Assembly: GCA_947453945.1 (NCBI GenBank)
Contig: CANGJB010000001.1
Location: 62,001-126,000, forward strand
DNA from: Sphingomonadaceae bacterium
Lineage (GTDB): Bacteria; Pseudomonadota; Alphaproteobacteria; Sphingomonadales; Sphingomonadaceae
Length of the DNA stretch: 64,000 nucleotides
Direction: 5' to 3'
The position numbers and the translations under genes were made by a program. Positions 37,428-46,818 of the stretch are shown here, piece by piece. How positions within the stretch are numbered: position 1 is the first letter of the stretch; every line of letters starts with the position of its first letter. The notes beneath the pieces were generated by a model. That model was not told the origin of the DNA, ran no database searches, and saw only the letters and a list, made by a program, of their open reading frames with translations.

Positions 37428-39026
37428 ATGAGGCGTTTCATGCGGTTGCTCGGGATTTCTGCGCTGGCTTTGGCATTGGGGCTGAGCACTGCGGCGCTCG
37501 CGGCAGAGAAGCCGGCCGAGGCGGCAAAGGCCGCGCCTGCCGAACTGTTTCAGCCGGATGAGGTCTCAAGCGAGGGCTCCGTCACCGTTCATGGCGCACG
37601 GATCGATTACCGGGCGGTGGCGGGCACGCTGGTGGTCCATGCCAAGGGCTGGGACGATGCGGCGAGGCCGAAGGCCGAAGCGGTGGGCGATGATGCACCC
37701 GCGGAAGCTTCGATGTTCTACACCGCCTATTTCAAGAAGGGCGCGCCCGCTGCGGATCGCCCCATCATGTTCGTGTTCAACGGCGGGCCGGGTTCCTCCA
37801 CCGTGTGGCTGCACATGGGCGCCTTCGGGCCGCGCCGGGTGGTGACGGCGGACGGCAGCCATACTGCGCCTGCGCCCTACCGCGTGGTCGAGAATTCGGA
37901 GAGCCCGCTCGATGTGGCGGACTTGGTGTTCATAGATGCGCCGGGGGCGGGGTTCAGCCGGATCGCGGGGAAGGACAAGGAAAAGGCATTCTACGGCATC
38001 GATCAGGATGTTCATGCGTTTGCCGAGTTCATCAAGCAGTTCCTGGGCAAATATCAGCGCTGGAATTCGCCGCGCTATCTCTTCGGTGAAAGCTATGGCA
38101 CGCCGCGCGCGGTGGCGCTGGCGGCGCGGCTACAGGCGGCAGATTCGGTCGATCTCAACGGGATCATGCTGCTTTCGGTGACGCTGGCCTTCGATTTCTG
38201 GGCGGATGCGCCGCAGTGGAATCCCGGCAACGACTTACCCTATGTGATCACGCTGCCGACGTATGCGGCGACGGCCTGGTATCACAACCGCGTGCCGGGT
38301 GGCCGCCCGGCGCAGCTCGAGCCTTTTCTGGCGGAGGCCGAGCGCTTCGCGACCGGCGAATATGCCGCCGCGCTGATCGAGGGGAATGACCTTCCCGCGA
38401 CGCGCAAGCAGGCGATGGCCGAGAAACTGTCGCGTTATACCGGCCTGCCGGCGGCGTACATTCTACGCTCGAACCTCAGGGTCAATCTCGGCCAGTTCAA
38501 CCGCAACCTGATGGACGAAACCGGGCAGACTGTGGGCCGGCTCGATACGCGCTTTACCGGGCCTAGCCTCGACGTGCTGAGCCGCGAGGCGGAGTATGAC
38601 CCCCAATCGACAGCGATCAGTTCGGCCTATGTCTCGGCCTTCAACGATTATGCGCGGGGGACGCTGCGCTATGGCGCGGGCAAGGCGTTCAAGCTGTTCG
38701 CCAACGTCGGCGAGTGGGACTTGAAGCATACCCCGCCGGATGCGTCTGGGCCGGTGGAGGGTGCGGCAAACGTGCTGCCCGATCTGGCGTTTTCCCTGAA
38801 GACCAATCCCTCGCTCCGCGTGCTGGTGCTCGGCGGGTATTACGATACGGCAACGCCGTATTTCGAAGGTCGCTTCCAGATGCGGCACTTGGCCGTTCCG
38901 GAGGGGCTGCGGGGGAATGTTTCTTACAAGTATTACCCGTCAGGCCACATGGTCTATGCGCACGAGGATTCGCTCAAGGCGCTGCACGATGATGTGGCGG
39001 CGTTTGTGAAGGGGCGCGGGAACTAG
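37428..39026 (+). CDS. Peptidase S10 serine carboxypeptidase-like protein, secreted
   Basis: Signal peptide (MRLLGISALALALGLSTAALAAE), FNGGPGSSTVWLHMGAFGPRRV, YLFGESYGTPRAVAL, YYPSGHMVYAHEDS (Ser/Asp/His triad context); alternative start at 37440. Confidence 0.9.
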   Translation: MRRFMRLLGISALALALGLSTAALAAEKPAEAAKAAPAELFQPDEVSSEGSVTVHGARIDYRAVAGTLVVHAKGWDDAARPKAEAVGDDAPAEASMFYTAYFKKGAPAADRPIMFVFNGGPGSSTVWLHMGAFGPRRVVTADGSHTAPAPYRVVENSESPLDVADLVFIDAPGAGFSRIAGKDKEKAFYGIDQDVHAFAEFIKQFLGKYQRWNSPRYLFGESYGTPRAVALAARLQAADSVDLNGIMLLSVTLAFDFWADAPQWNPGNDLPYVITLPTYAATAWYHNRVPGGRPAQLEPFLAEAERFATGEYAAALIEGNDLPATRKQAMAEKLSRYTGLPAAYILRSNLRVNLGQFNRNLMDETGQTVGRLDTRFTGPSLDVLSREAEYDPQSTAISSAYVSAFNDYARGTLRYGAGKAFKLFANVGEWDLKHTPPDASGPVEGAANVLPDLAFSLKTNPSLRVLVLGGYYDTATPYFEGRFQMRHLAVPEGLRGNVSYKYYPSGHMVYAHEDSLKALHDDVAAFVKGRGN

Positions 39027-39832
39027 CCCTGGCCTGCGTGGGCTGACAGCCATTGCCGCGTGGCGAGCGCCACCGCGCGGGCGCGGTCGGCTGGATCGGG
39101 GCAGGCTTCGCGCAGGGCCTTGGAGCGCAGTTCGATGCTGAGCGGTATACCGGGCGGGAACGCCTGATACATCGCCGCGAGCGGAAGCGCGCCTTCGCCG
39201 CATTGTTGCCGGAGGTCGATGGCATCGGTGATGATCGCGCCGAAGTCTGCCGGATCGGGGCGCATGGCGGGTGCGTCGCAAAACTGGGCGTAAGGGAGGA
39301 GTTCGCGCGGGACTTTTGCCAGATCAGCTACGGGGCTTTGCGAGCGGTCGACGTGGATCGGATCGATCAGGAGGGCGCGCAAGGGGTGTGCCACCGCTTC
39401 CAGCACCGCCAAGGCCATCGCAAGGGTCTTCACTTCGGTGAAGATGCCGAACTCCAGCGCAACACGCATGCCTGATCCTTCGGCATGGCGGCACAGCTCG
39501 GCAAGACGCGCGGCGGTCTGCGCCATGTCCGGGTCGGACGAGACGCACAGCACATTTCGCGCGCCCAGTTCCGCGCCGACATCGATCACCTTCTTGTGGA
39601 GGCCCATGTCGCTGCCTGGCTGGACCCAGATTACCTCGACATCGAGGAGCGGGAGGCCCGTATCGGCCAGCGCCGCACGCGCTTCCCGCGTCATCGTGTC
39701 GGTCCATTCGCCGGGCTCGACCCAGAGACCGGTCATGTCGAAACCGCCCGCAGCCGCGGCGCGGATCGTATCGACGGGGCCGAATTCGGGGACGATGCCG
39801 CTGGCGAAGGAGATCGGGTTCATATCGACCAT
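39023..39832 (-). CDS. Sugar phosphate isomerase/epimerase-like TIM-barrel protein
   Basis: ISFASGIVPEFGPVDTIRAAAAGGFDMTGLWVEPGEW...LDVEVIWVQPGSD...RVALEFGIFTEVKTLAMALAVLEAVAHPLRALLIDPIHVDRS. Confidence 0.8.
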   Translation of the reverse strand: MVDMNPISFASGIVPEFGPVDTIRAAAAGGFDMTGLWVEPGEWTDTMTREARAALADTGLPLLDVEVIWVQPGSDMGLHKKVIDVGAELGARNVLCVSSDPDMAQTAARLAELCRHAEGSGMRVALEFGIFTEVKTLAMALAVLEAVAHPLRALLIDPIHVDRSQSPVADLAKVPRELLPYAQFCDAPAMRPDPADFGAIITDAIDLRQQCGEGALPLAAMYQAFPPGIPLSIELRSKALREACPDPADRARAVALATRQWLSAHAGQG

Positions 39833-39833
39833 C

Positions 39834-40574
39834 TTAGATCGAACTGCCGCCGTCGATGCGGAATTCGGCGCCGGTGGTGAAGCCGGATTCGTCGGAGGCG
39901 AGATAGACCGCGATGGCGGCGATTTCCTCTGGCGTGCCGATGCGGCCGATGGGGTGGACAGCGACCCAGCCGGCATAGACTTCATCCGGATTGGGGACCT
40001 GCGCCAGCACCTTGTCGAGGATCGGGGTGCGGATCACGCCGGGGTGGATCGAGTTGCAGCGGATGCCATAGCCGCTCTTGCCGCAGTGCGCGGCGACCGA
40101 TTTGGTCATGATGGCAACCGCCGCCTTCGCGCCGTTGTAGGCCACCAGATCGGCGGTGGCCTTGATCCCGGCGAGCGAGGACATGTTGATGATCGAGCCG
40201 CCCCGCTCTTTCATCGCGGCCACCGCATATTTGCAACCGAGAAACACGCCGACGACGTCGATCTCGAACTCGTGCCGGAATTGTTCGAGCGTGACTTGCT
40301 CGATGTTGCCCGCAGTGGTGATGCCGGCGTTGTTGATCACGCAATCGAGCGTTTTGATCCCGCCAACCGTGCTCGCCCAATCGGCTTCCTGCGTCACGTC
40401 GAGGTGGATGTAGCGAGCGTTCGCACCCAGTTCGGCGGCGAGGGCTTCGCCGCCCGCGTCATCGATATCGGCGATCACGACCGATGCGCCTTCAGCGACG
40501 AAGCGCGTGGCCATGGCGGCGCCTAGCCCTGAGGAGCCGCCGGTGATGAGGGCGATCTTGCCGTTCAGTCGCAT
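39834..40574 (-). CDS. SDR family oxidoreductase
   Basis: IALITGGSSGLGAAMATRFVAEGASVVIADID, INNAGITT, VAYNGAKAAVAIMTKSVA. Confidence 0.92.
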   Translation of the reverse strand: MRLNGKIALITGGSSGLGAAMATRFVAEGASVVIADIDDAGGEALAAELGANARYIHLDVTQEADWASTVGGIKTLDCVINNAGITTAGNIEQVTLEQFRHEFEIDVVGVFLGCKYAVAAMKERGGSIINMSSLAGIKATADLVAYNGAKAAVAIMTKSVAAHCGKSGYGIRCNSIHPGVIRTPILDKVLAQVPNPDEVYAGWVAVHPIGRIGTPEEIAAIAVYLASDESGFTTGAEFRIDGGSSI

Positions 40575-40615
40575 AGTTTCATCCTCTTTTCAAAAACTTG
40601 ATAAAACCCAAAACC

Positions 40616-40687
40616 GCTCATGCTGAGCGTGCCCAAGCATCATGCCAGACCCTCGCGCCAGCACCCTTCGACAAGCTCAGGGTGAGC
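40616..40687. repeat. REP-like palindromic element, inverted relative to 37267
   Basis: cagcacccttcgacaagctcagggtgagc (40659-40687) is the exact reverse complement of 37267-37295. Confidence 0.75.
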
Positions 40688-40712
40688 GAGGTGGGGATAT
40701 GTCGCGATGGAT

Positions 40713-41177
40713 TTATACATTTGCCTGATCGACGCGTTCCCAATCGTGGTATGCTTGCCGCGCCACGATGATCCATCGGCCGCCGCGCTTTTCCATCCGG
40801 TCGCAGTAGCGGCCTGCGACGATCCAGTCGGTGGCCTTGCCCCCCGTCGGCACAGGAGTGCCTTCTGTGTGGCCGGCCTCGATGAAGTGGTAGGCGACGA
40901 AGTTCGCCTCGGTCTCCACGCTCAGGCCATCGGGCGCAAAGGCGAAGTGCACGTTGCTGATGCTGTGATGCGTGGCGGGAATTGTGCCCAGCACGGCACT
41001 GGCAAAACCGATAAACTCGTCCGGCGATCCGACGAAGGTGGAGTGGCGGTGGATATGGTCGTCGGCAAAGCACGAGCGCACCAAAGCCCAGTCTTTCCGG
41101 TCGATTCCCTTGCAATAGCGATGCAGCAGATCGCGCACTTCCTCGCGCGCCAGCAGTTCCTCTGTCGTCACTGGCAC
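40713..41177 (-). CDS. SnoaL/NTF2-like protein (ring-hydroxylase beta-like fold)
   Basis: LHRYCKGIDRKDWALVRSCFADDHIHRHSTFVGSPDEFIGFASAVLGTIPATHHSISNVHFAFAPDGLSVETEANFVAYH. Confidence 0.85.
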   Translation of the reverse strand: MPVTTEELLAREEVRDLLHRYCKGIDRKDWALVRSCFADDHIHRHSTFVGSPDEFIGFASAVLGTIPATHHSISNVHFAFAPDGLSVETEANFVAYHFIEAGHTEGTPVPTGGKATDWIVAGRYCDRMEKRGGRWIIVARQAYHDWERVDQANV

Positions 41178-41264
41178 GGCTCACCCCTCTCTTTTGCTAG
41201 TAACGTCTGCCTAGCATCCGGGGTGAATTGGTGGGAACTTGCATAATTGAGAGGAACGCCGCCG

Positions 41265-42032
41265 ATGAGCAGGCTTCAAGGAAAAGTGGCGATCATTACC
41301 GGCGCGGCCAAGGGCCTCGGCGAAGCGGACGCGCGCATGTTCGTGCGCGAGGGCGCGCGGGTGATCCTGACCGATGTGGACCGCGAAAACGGCGCGCGCG
41401 TGGCCGCCGAACTGGGCGATATGGCCGAGTTCCAATACCTCGATGTGCGGCATGATGCCGAGTGGAAGGCGCTGGTCGACGATGTCGTTGCGCGGCACGG
41501 CAAGCTCGACATTCTGGTCAACAACGCAGGCGTGGTCGAACTGGGCGATATCGAAACGCAGACCGAGAAGGACTACCGTTTCATCATGGCGGTGAGCGCG
41601 GACGGCACCTGGTTCGGCTGCCAGCACGCGGTGCGGGCAATGAAGGAAACTGGCGGCGGCTCCATCGTCAACATGGCGTCGATCGCATCGGTGCAGGGCG
41701 AAAGCGCCGTGGCGGCGTATTGCGCAGCAAAGGGCGCGGTCGAAGGGCTGACGCGGGCAGTGGCGGTCCACTGCGCGCAAAAAGGCTACAACATCCGCTG
41801 CAATTCGATCCACCCCGCCGGTATCCTTACGCCGATGGTGATGGAAGTAGGCAGGCAGGCCGCGATCATGCGGGGCCCGGATGCCGCGCAATCGGGCCAG
41901 CTCGTCAAGCTAGGGGAGCCCGACGACATTGCCTATACGGTGGTGTTCCTCGCCTCGGATGAGAGCAAGTTCATCAACGGCGCGGCGATCCGCGTCGACG
42001 ACGCAAGATCGGTGATCGCGGGCAACCCCTGA
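41265..42032 (+). CDS. SDR family oxidoreductase
   Basis: VAIITGAAKGLGEADARMFVREGARVILTDVD, NNAGVVE, AAYCAAKGAVEGLTRA. Confidence 0.92.
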   Translation: MSRLQGKVAIITGAAKGLGEADARMFVREGARVILTDVDRENGARVAAELGDMAEFQYLDVRHDAEWKALVDDVVARHGKLDILVNNAGVVELGDIETQTEKDYRFIMAVSADGTWFGCQHAVRAMKETGGGSIVNMASIASVQGESAVAAYCAAKGAVEGLTRAVAVHCAQKGYNIRCNSIHPAGILTPMVMEVGRQAAIMRGPDAAQSGQLVKLGEPDDIAYTVVFLASDESKFINGAAIRVDDARSVIAGNP

Positions 42033-42067
42033 TCAACAGCCCCTGATCACCAGCCCCTGATCGACAG
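42026..42067. repeat. Three tandem 14-bp units spanning the SDR stop codon
   Basis: cccctgatcaacag / cccctgatcaccag / cccctgatcgacag, contiguous. Confidence 0.9.
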
Positions 42068-42085
42068 CCTAGGAAGGATCGGCAG

Positions 42086-43375
42086 ATGATGAATCAGCAG
42101 ACGGTCGACACGATCAAGCAGCTGATGGAATGGGAAGCGGAGCGCGCACGTCCGCCCGAAGGCTTCCCGCATCTGCCGGACCTCCCCGCAGGGCGCTACA
42201 CGAGCCAGGAATACTACGACCTCGAGCAGCAGTACGTCTGGAAGAAGAGCTGGCTGTTTGCCGCGCATCTGGATGAAGTGCCCGAGCCGGGCTGCTTCAT
42301 GCAGTGGGATAATGCCGGCCAGCCGCTGATCATCGTCCACGGTATGGATGGTGTCGTCCGCGCCTTCTACAATACCTGCCGCCATCGCGGCGCGCCGGTC
42401 GTCACCGTGCAGCGCGGGCGCAGCCCCCGCCTGATGTGCGGCTATCACAACTGGACCTACAAGACCGACGGTGAGCTGGTCGGCGTACCGGAAGCGCAGG
42501 ACTTCACCGGGCTCGACAAGAGCTGCCGCAGCCTGATCGCTGTGCGCTGCGAGATGTACGGCAAGCTGATCTTCGTGAACCTCGACGACAATGCCATGTC
42601 GCTGCGCGACTGGATGGGGCCGATCTGGGACGAGTGGGAGGAGTTTGCGTTCGACAAGATCCGCCTCGCCGCACGCCAGTCGTTCGATCTCAAGTGCAAC
42701 TGGAAGGTTGCGATGGAGGCCAACATGGAGGTCTACCATGTGCCCTTCATCCATCCCGAGACGGTCGCGCCGCTGGTCGATTCCCGGCGCAACGTCAACA
42801 CGATGTACCCCAGCGGCCACGCGCGGATGATCGCACCGGCGCCGAGAGACACGAACCGGGCGCATGTGCGCGCGATTGACAACCCACCCGAATGGAAGTC
42901 GATCGAGACCGTCGGCGAACTGGGGCGCACCACCACGCAGAGCTACACGATGTTCCCCAACTGGGTCTCGCCGCTCTCCAACTTCTTCGTGCCGCCGCTG
43001 ATCTTCTGGCCGACTTCGCTCAACACCACCAGGCTCGAGCTGATCACCATGGCGCTCGATTGGGGCGACGGGCCGGTGCCCGACCTGTGGACCGTGCCGG
43101 ACGGCAAGGGCGGACGCGAGATGAGCCCGATCATTCAGGAAGACACCCAGTTCGGCGAGGCGATCCAGAAGTCGATGGAGAGCGATGGCTTCAAGTCGGT
43201 GCCGCTGAGCTATCAGGAGGCGCGCATCTACAGCTTCCACCAGACGTGCGACAAGATGATTGGGCTGGACCGGGTGCCCGCGCACCTCGCGGTGGAGCAG
43301 GTCATTGGCAAGGAATGGGTCTGGCCGAACGATCCAAGGGTATCGCAAATGAATCGTCAGGTTGAAACCGCATGA
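42086..43375 (+). CDS. Rieske ring-hydroxylating oxygenase, alpha subunit (copy 3)
   Basis: NTCRHRGAPVVTVQRGRSPRLMCGYHNWTY and NWKVAMEANMEVYHVPFIHPET. Confidence 0.93.
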   Translation: MMNQQTVDTIKQLMEWEAERARPPEGFPHLPDLPAGRYTSQEYYDLEQQYVWKKSWLFAAHLDEVPEPGCFMQWDNAGQPLIIVHGMDGVVRAFYNTCRHRGAPVVTVQRGRSPRLMCGYHNWTYKTDGELVGVPEAQDFTGLDKSCRSLIAVRCEMYGKLIFVNLDDNAMSLRDWMGPIWDEWEEFAFDKIRLAARQSFDLKCNWKVAMEANMEVYHVPFIHPETVAPLVDSRRNVNTMYPSGHARMIAPAPRDTNRAHVRAIDNPPEWKSIETVGELGRTTTQSYTMFPNWVSPLSNFFVPPLIFWPTSLNTTRLELITMALDWGDGPVPDLWTVPDGKGGREMSPIIQEDTQFGEAIQKSMESDGFKSVPLSYQEARIYSFHQTCDKMIGLDRVPAHLAVEQVIGKEWVWPNDPRVSQMNRQVETA

Positions 43376-44145
43376 GCATACTTGAGGCATTCCGTATCGA
43401 AGGGCAGGTCGCGGTCGTCACCGGCGCAGGCAAGGGCATTGGGCGGGCGATTGCCATCGCGCTGGCCGAAGCGGGGGCGGACGTGGCGCTTGGCGCGCGC
43501 ACCGCGGCGGATATCGAGGCGGTGGCGGAGGAAGTGCGCGCGCTGGGTCGGCGCGCCATTGCCGTGCCGACCGATGCCACCAGCATGACCGCGCTGGAAA
43601 ACCTTGCCGCGCGGGCCACAGCGGAACTCGGTACCATCGGCATCTGGGTGAGCAATGCAGGCGGCATTCCTGATGGCAATCCGCGCTATCTGACGAAAAC
43701 CACCGAAGAAAGCTGGGACGCGCAAGTCGATCTCAACCTCAAGGCAGTGTGGATGGGCGCGGTGGTCGCGGCCAAGACCATGGGGCCGGCGGGCGGGGCT
43801 ATCCTCAACACCTCCTCGCGCGCGGCCTTCGGGCCTCAGGTCAAGAACGGGCCCTATGCCGCCGCGAAGGCCGGGGTGAACAGCCTCACGCAGACCCTCT
43901 CGCGCGAACTGGCGCCGAGAATTCGCGTCAATGCTGTAGCACCCGGGCCGATCCCGACCGAAAACTTCAACGATTGCATGGGCACCGAGGACGAAGCCCG
44001 GCGCGAGGCGCTGCGCGAGATGATCGGCATTCCGCTGCAGCGCTATGGCCGCGAAATGGATATCGCGGCGGCCGCACTCTACCTTGTTTCGCCGGCGTCG
44101 AGCTGGGTGACGGGGCAATGCCTCTATGTGGCCGGAGGGCTTTGA
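43372..44145 (+). CDS. SDR family oxidoreductase
   Basis: VAVVTGAGKGIGRAIAIALAEAGADVALGARTAAD, SNAGGIPD, GPYAAAKAGVNSLTQT. Confidence 0.92.
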   Translation: MSILEAFRIEGQVAVVTGAGKGIGRAIAIALAEAGADVALGARTAADIEAVAEEVRALGRRAIAVPTDATSMTALENLAARATAELGTIGIWVSNAGGIPDGNPRYLTKTTEESWDAQVDLNLKAVWMGAVVAAKTMGPAGGAILNTSSRAAFGPQVKNGPYAAAKAGVNSLTQTLSRELAPRIRVNAVAPGPIPTENFNDCMGTEDEARREALREMIGIPLQRYGREMDIAAAALYLVSPASSWVTGQCLYVAGGL

Positions 44146-44146
44146 G

Positions 44147-45763
44147 GTGACCGAGCAGACCGAGGTTCTGATCATCGGTGCGGGCGCTGCCGGGATGGCC
44201 GCTGCGCTTTCGGCCCATGCGGCGGGCGCTCAGGTCACGCTGGTCGAAAAGGGCGAGCGGCTGGGCGGCACGGCGGCGGTTTCGGGCGGGATCATCTGGG
44301 CGGCGAACAACCCCCGTATGCAGGCGGCCGGACTTGCGGACAGCGAGGACGAGGCGCTCGCCTATTTTGGCAGCCTCGATCACGGAGAGATGGACGCCGA
44401 CGTGCTGGGCGCCTTTGTGCGCGAGGCGCCGGAGGCACTGGCGTTTCTGGAGGAGGCCGGCGCGCTCGCGGTGAGCATTCTGCCGGGCTATCCCGACTAC
44501 TACCTCGACCGGCCCGGCGCCAAGCCTGAAGGCGGGCGCGCATTGGACAACGAGTTGTTCGATTTCACGACGCTGGGTCCATGGGCGGAGAAAGTGTTCA
44601 GCGACGGCGTGATCCAGCGCATGATGCTGCGCGAGACGCCGCTCGGCGGAAGCAGCGGTTTTGTCGATCCGGCGGAGCTGAAGCGCCGCGCCGAGGCGGA
44701 CTTGCGCGGCTTCGGGCAGGCGATGGTGGGGCGGCTGTTGGCGGCTTGTCTTGATCGCGGGATTGAGCCGCAGTTAGGCCTGAAGGCTGAGCGTCTGATC
44801 GTGGAAGAGGGCCGGGTTGCCGGCGTGGAGTTTGCGGGCAAGCGCAGCATTCGTGCGAGCCGGGGCGTGATCCTCGCCACCGGCGGGTTCGAATGGAACG
44901 ATGCCCTCAAGAAAACCTTCCTGCGCGGGCCGCTGGATATGCCTGCCTCGCCGCCGGGCAATACGGGTGACGGCCTCAAGCTCGCCATGTCGGTAGGCGC
45001 AGGGCTGGGCAACATGACGAGCGCGTGGTGGGTGCCAACGCTGTCCATCGGCGGGGCGCACTGGGGCGGCGGCGAACAACGCGCGACACCGGTTCTGATC
45101 GAGCGCACGCTGCCGCACAGCCTGCTGGTGAACCGGGCCGGCAAGCGCTTCTGCAACGAGGCGATCAACTATTCCTCGCTCGCGGGCGCCTTCCACATCT
45201 TCGATCCCGCGACTTATGATTATCCCAACAATCCGGCCTGGCTGGTGTTCGATGCACAATACCGGGCGCGCTATCCGCTGGGCCCGGTCATGCCGTTCGA
45301 TGCGCTGCCCGGCTGGGTGTTCGTGGCCGATACGCTGGAAGAACTGGCTGAGAAAATCGGCGTGGATGCTGAGCAATTGCTGCAGACGGTGGAGCGCTTC
45401 AACGCCCATGCCGCGAACGCCGAAGACCCGGATTTCGGGCGCGGCGTGAGCCAGTACGATCACTTCTACGGCGATCGTTCGCGGCCCGGTGCGGCGGCGA
45501 CTTTGGGTGCGCTGGATCAGGGGCCGTTCCACGCGGTGCAGCTCAAGCTCGGCGCGCTGGGCACCAACGGCGGGGCGCGGACCAATGCTGCGGCGCAAGT
45601 GCTCGATGTGGAGGGCGAACCGATCCCGGGGCTCTACGGCGCAGGTAACGTGATCGCCTGCCCCACGGGCAGTGTTTATGCGGGCGCGGGGGGCACTTTG
45701 GGCCCGGCGCTGACCTTCGGCTGTATTGCAGGGCGGACGGCCGCGCGGCTCGCCAATTCTTGA
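44147..45763 (+). CDS. FAD-dependent oxidoreductase, 3-ketosteroid delta1-dehydrogenase/fumarate reductase flavoprotein superfamily
   Basis: VLIIGAGAAGMAAALSAHAAGAQVTLVEKGERLGGTAAVSGGIIW, PGYPDYYLDRPGAKPEGGRALDNELFD, GAGGTLGPALTFGCIAG; GTG start (or ATG 44126). Confidence 0.88.
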   Translation: MTEQTEVLIIGAGAAGMAAALSAHAAGAQVTLVEKGERLGGTAAVSGGIIWAANNPRMQAAGLADSEDEALAYFGSLDHGEMDADVLGAFVREAPEALAFLEEAGALAVSILPGYPDYYLDRPGAKPEGGRALDNELFDFTTLGPWAEKVFSDGVIQRMMLRETPLGGSSGFVDPAELKRRAEADLRGFGQAMVGRLLAACLDRGIEPQLGLKAERLIVEEGRVAGVEFAGKRSIRASRGVILATGGFEWNDALKKTFLRGPLDMPASPPGNTGDGLKLAMSVGAGLGNMTSAWWVPTLSIGGAHWGGGEQRATPVLIERTLPHSLLVNRAGKRFCNEAINYSSLAGAFHIFDPATYDYPNNPAWLVFDAQYRARYPLGPVMPFDALPGWVFVADTLEELAEKIGVDAEQLLQTVERFNAHAANAEDPDFGRGVSQYDHFYGDRSRPGAAATLGALDQGPFHAVQLKLGALGTNGGARTNAAAQVLDVEGEPIPGLYGAGNVIACPTGSVYAGAGGTLGPALTFGCIAGRTAARLANS

Positions 45764-45776
45764 ACGGAGATACCTG

Positions 45777-46727
45777 ATGAAGCGCATTCTGGTTCTGGGC
45801 GCTACGGGCGACCAGGGGCATCCGCTGCTGACCCGTCTGCTTGCGGCAGGCATGACCCCGGTGGCGGCCTTGCGCAATCCAGCCGCGCTTGCGGAGACGG
45901 AGTTCGCCGGGGTGGAGACCGTGGCGGCGGATATCTATGACGAAGCCTCCATGATCGCGGCGGCCAAGGGCGTGGACGCAATCGCCGCGCACCTGCCGTT
46001 CGTGTTCGACCGTGAACTTGCGCAGAAGATGGGCGCGAACATCGCGGCGGCGGGGCGCGCAAACGGCGTGAAGCGCATCGTCTTCCACACCAGCTGCCAC
46101 ATCGCGGACGAAGATATCGGCAGCCCGGCGATGGACGGGCGGCGCGATATCATCGCGGCGATTGCGGGCAGCGGCTGCAGTTACGCGATCATCGAATCGC
46201 GCGTGTTCATGGACAACATGATCCGCAGCTGGAACAAGCCCGGCATCGTGAACAAGGGCGTGTTCGCCTATCCGGCCAAGCCCGATCTTAAGATCTCGTG
46301 GATCTGCCTTGATGACGTGGCGGCCTTCATGGTCGAGGCGCTGACCAATCCCGAACTGCCGAGCGGCCGCTACAGGGTGGGCGGGCCAGAAGCGCTGGTG
46401 GGCGATGAAGTGGCCGCCACGCTCAGCCGGGTTTCCGACAAGGCGATCACCTTCAAGAGCCTGACCCCGGACGATTTCGCCTCCGCGATGAGTCTGCTGG
46501 TTACCGGTTCGGCGGAAGTGAAGCCTGCCTCGATCTATGATGGGATGGCCCAGTTCTACCGGTGGTACAATGCGCAAGCCCAATCGCCGCTGGTGGTCGA
46601 TCCTACCGAGATGGCGCAGGCTTTCCAGCACAAGCCGGCCAGCCTTGCGGAATGGGCAGCGCGGCAGGACTGGAACGATCCGCGCGATCCGGCCTTGCCC
46701 ACGCGGCTGGCGGGAATGGCGCGCTGA
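45777..46727 (+). CDS. NmrA family NAD(P)-binding protein (copy 2)
   Basis: MKRILVLGATGDQGHPLLTRLLAAGMTPVAALRNP; VFHTSCHIADEDIGSPAMDGRRDI. Confidence 0.88.
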   Translation: MKRILVLGATGDQGHPLLTRLLAAGMTPVAALRNPAALAETEFAGVETVAADIYDEASMIAAAKGVDAIAAHLPFVFDRELAQKMGANIAAAGRANGVKRIVFHTSCHIADEDIGSPAMDGRRDIIAAIAGSGCSYAIIESRVFMDNMIRSWNKPGIVNKGVFAYPAKPDLKISWICLDDVAAFMVEALTNPELPSGRYRVGGPEALVGDEVAATLSRVSDKAITFKSLTPDDFASAMSLLVTGSAEVKPASIYDGMAQFYRWYNAQAQSPLVVDPTEMAQAFQHKPASLAEWAARQDWNDPRDPALPTRLAGMAR

Positions 46728-46818
46728 TGCCCTTGTGGGCTCATTCAATTCGGTAGGTCCGGATGTGCGGCGGTGCCGCTAGTCTCGGCTTCGATACAAC
46801 GCTTCTGGGAGATCTCGC

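Noticed and set aside
42047-43390. 447-aa minus-strand ORF opposite Rieske copy 3
   Set aside because: Antisense shadow.
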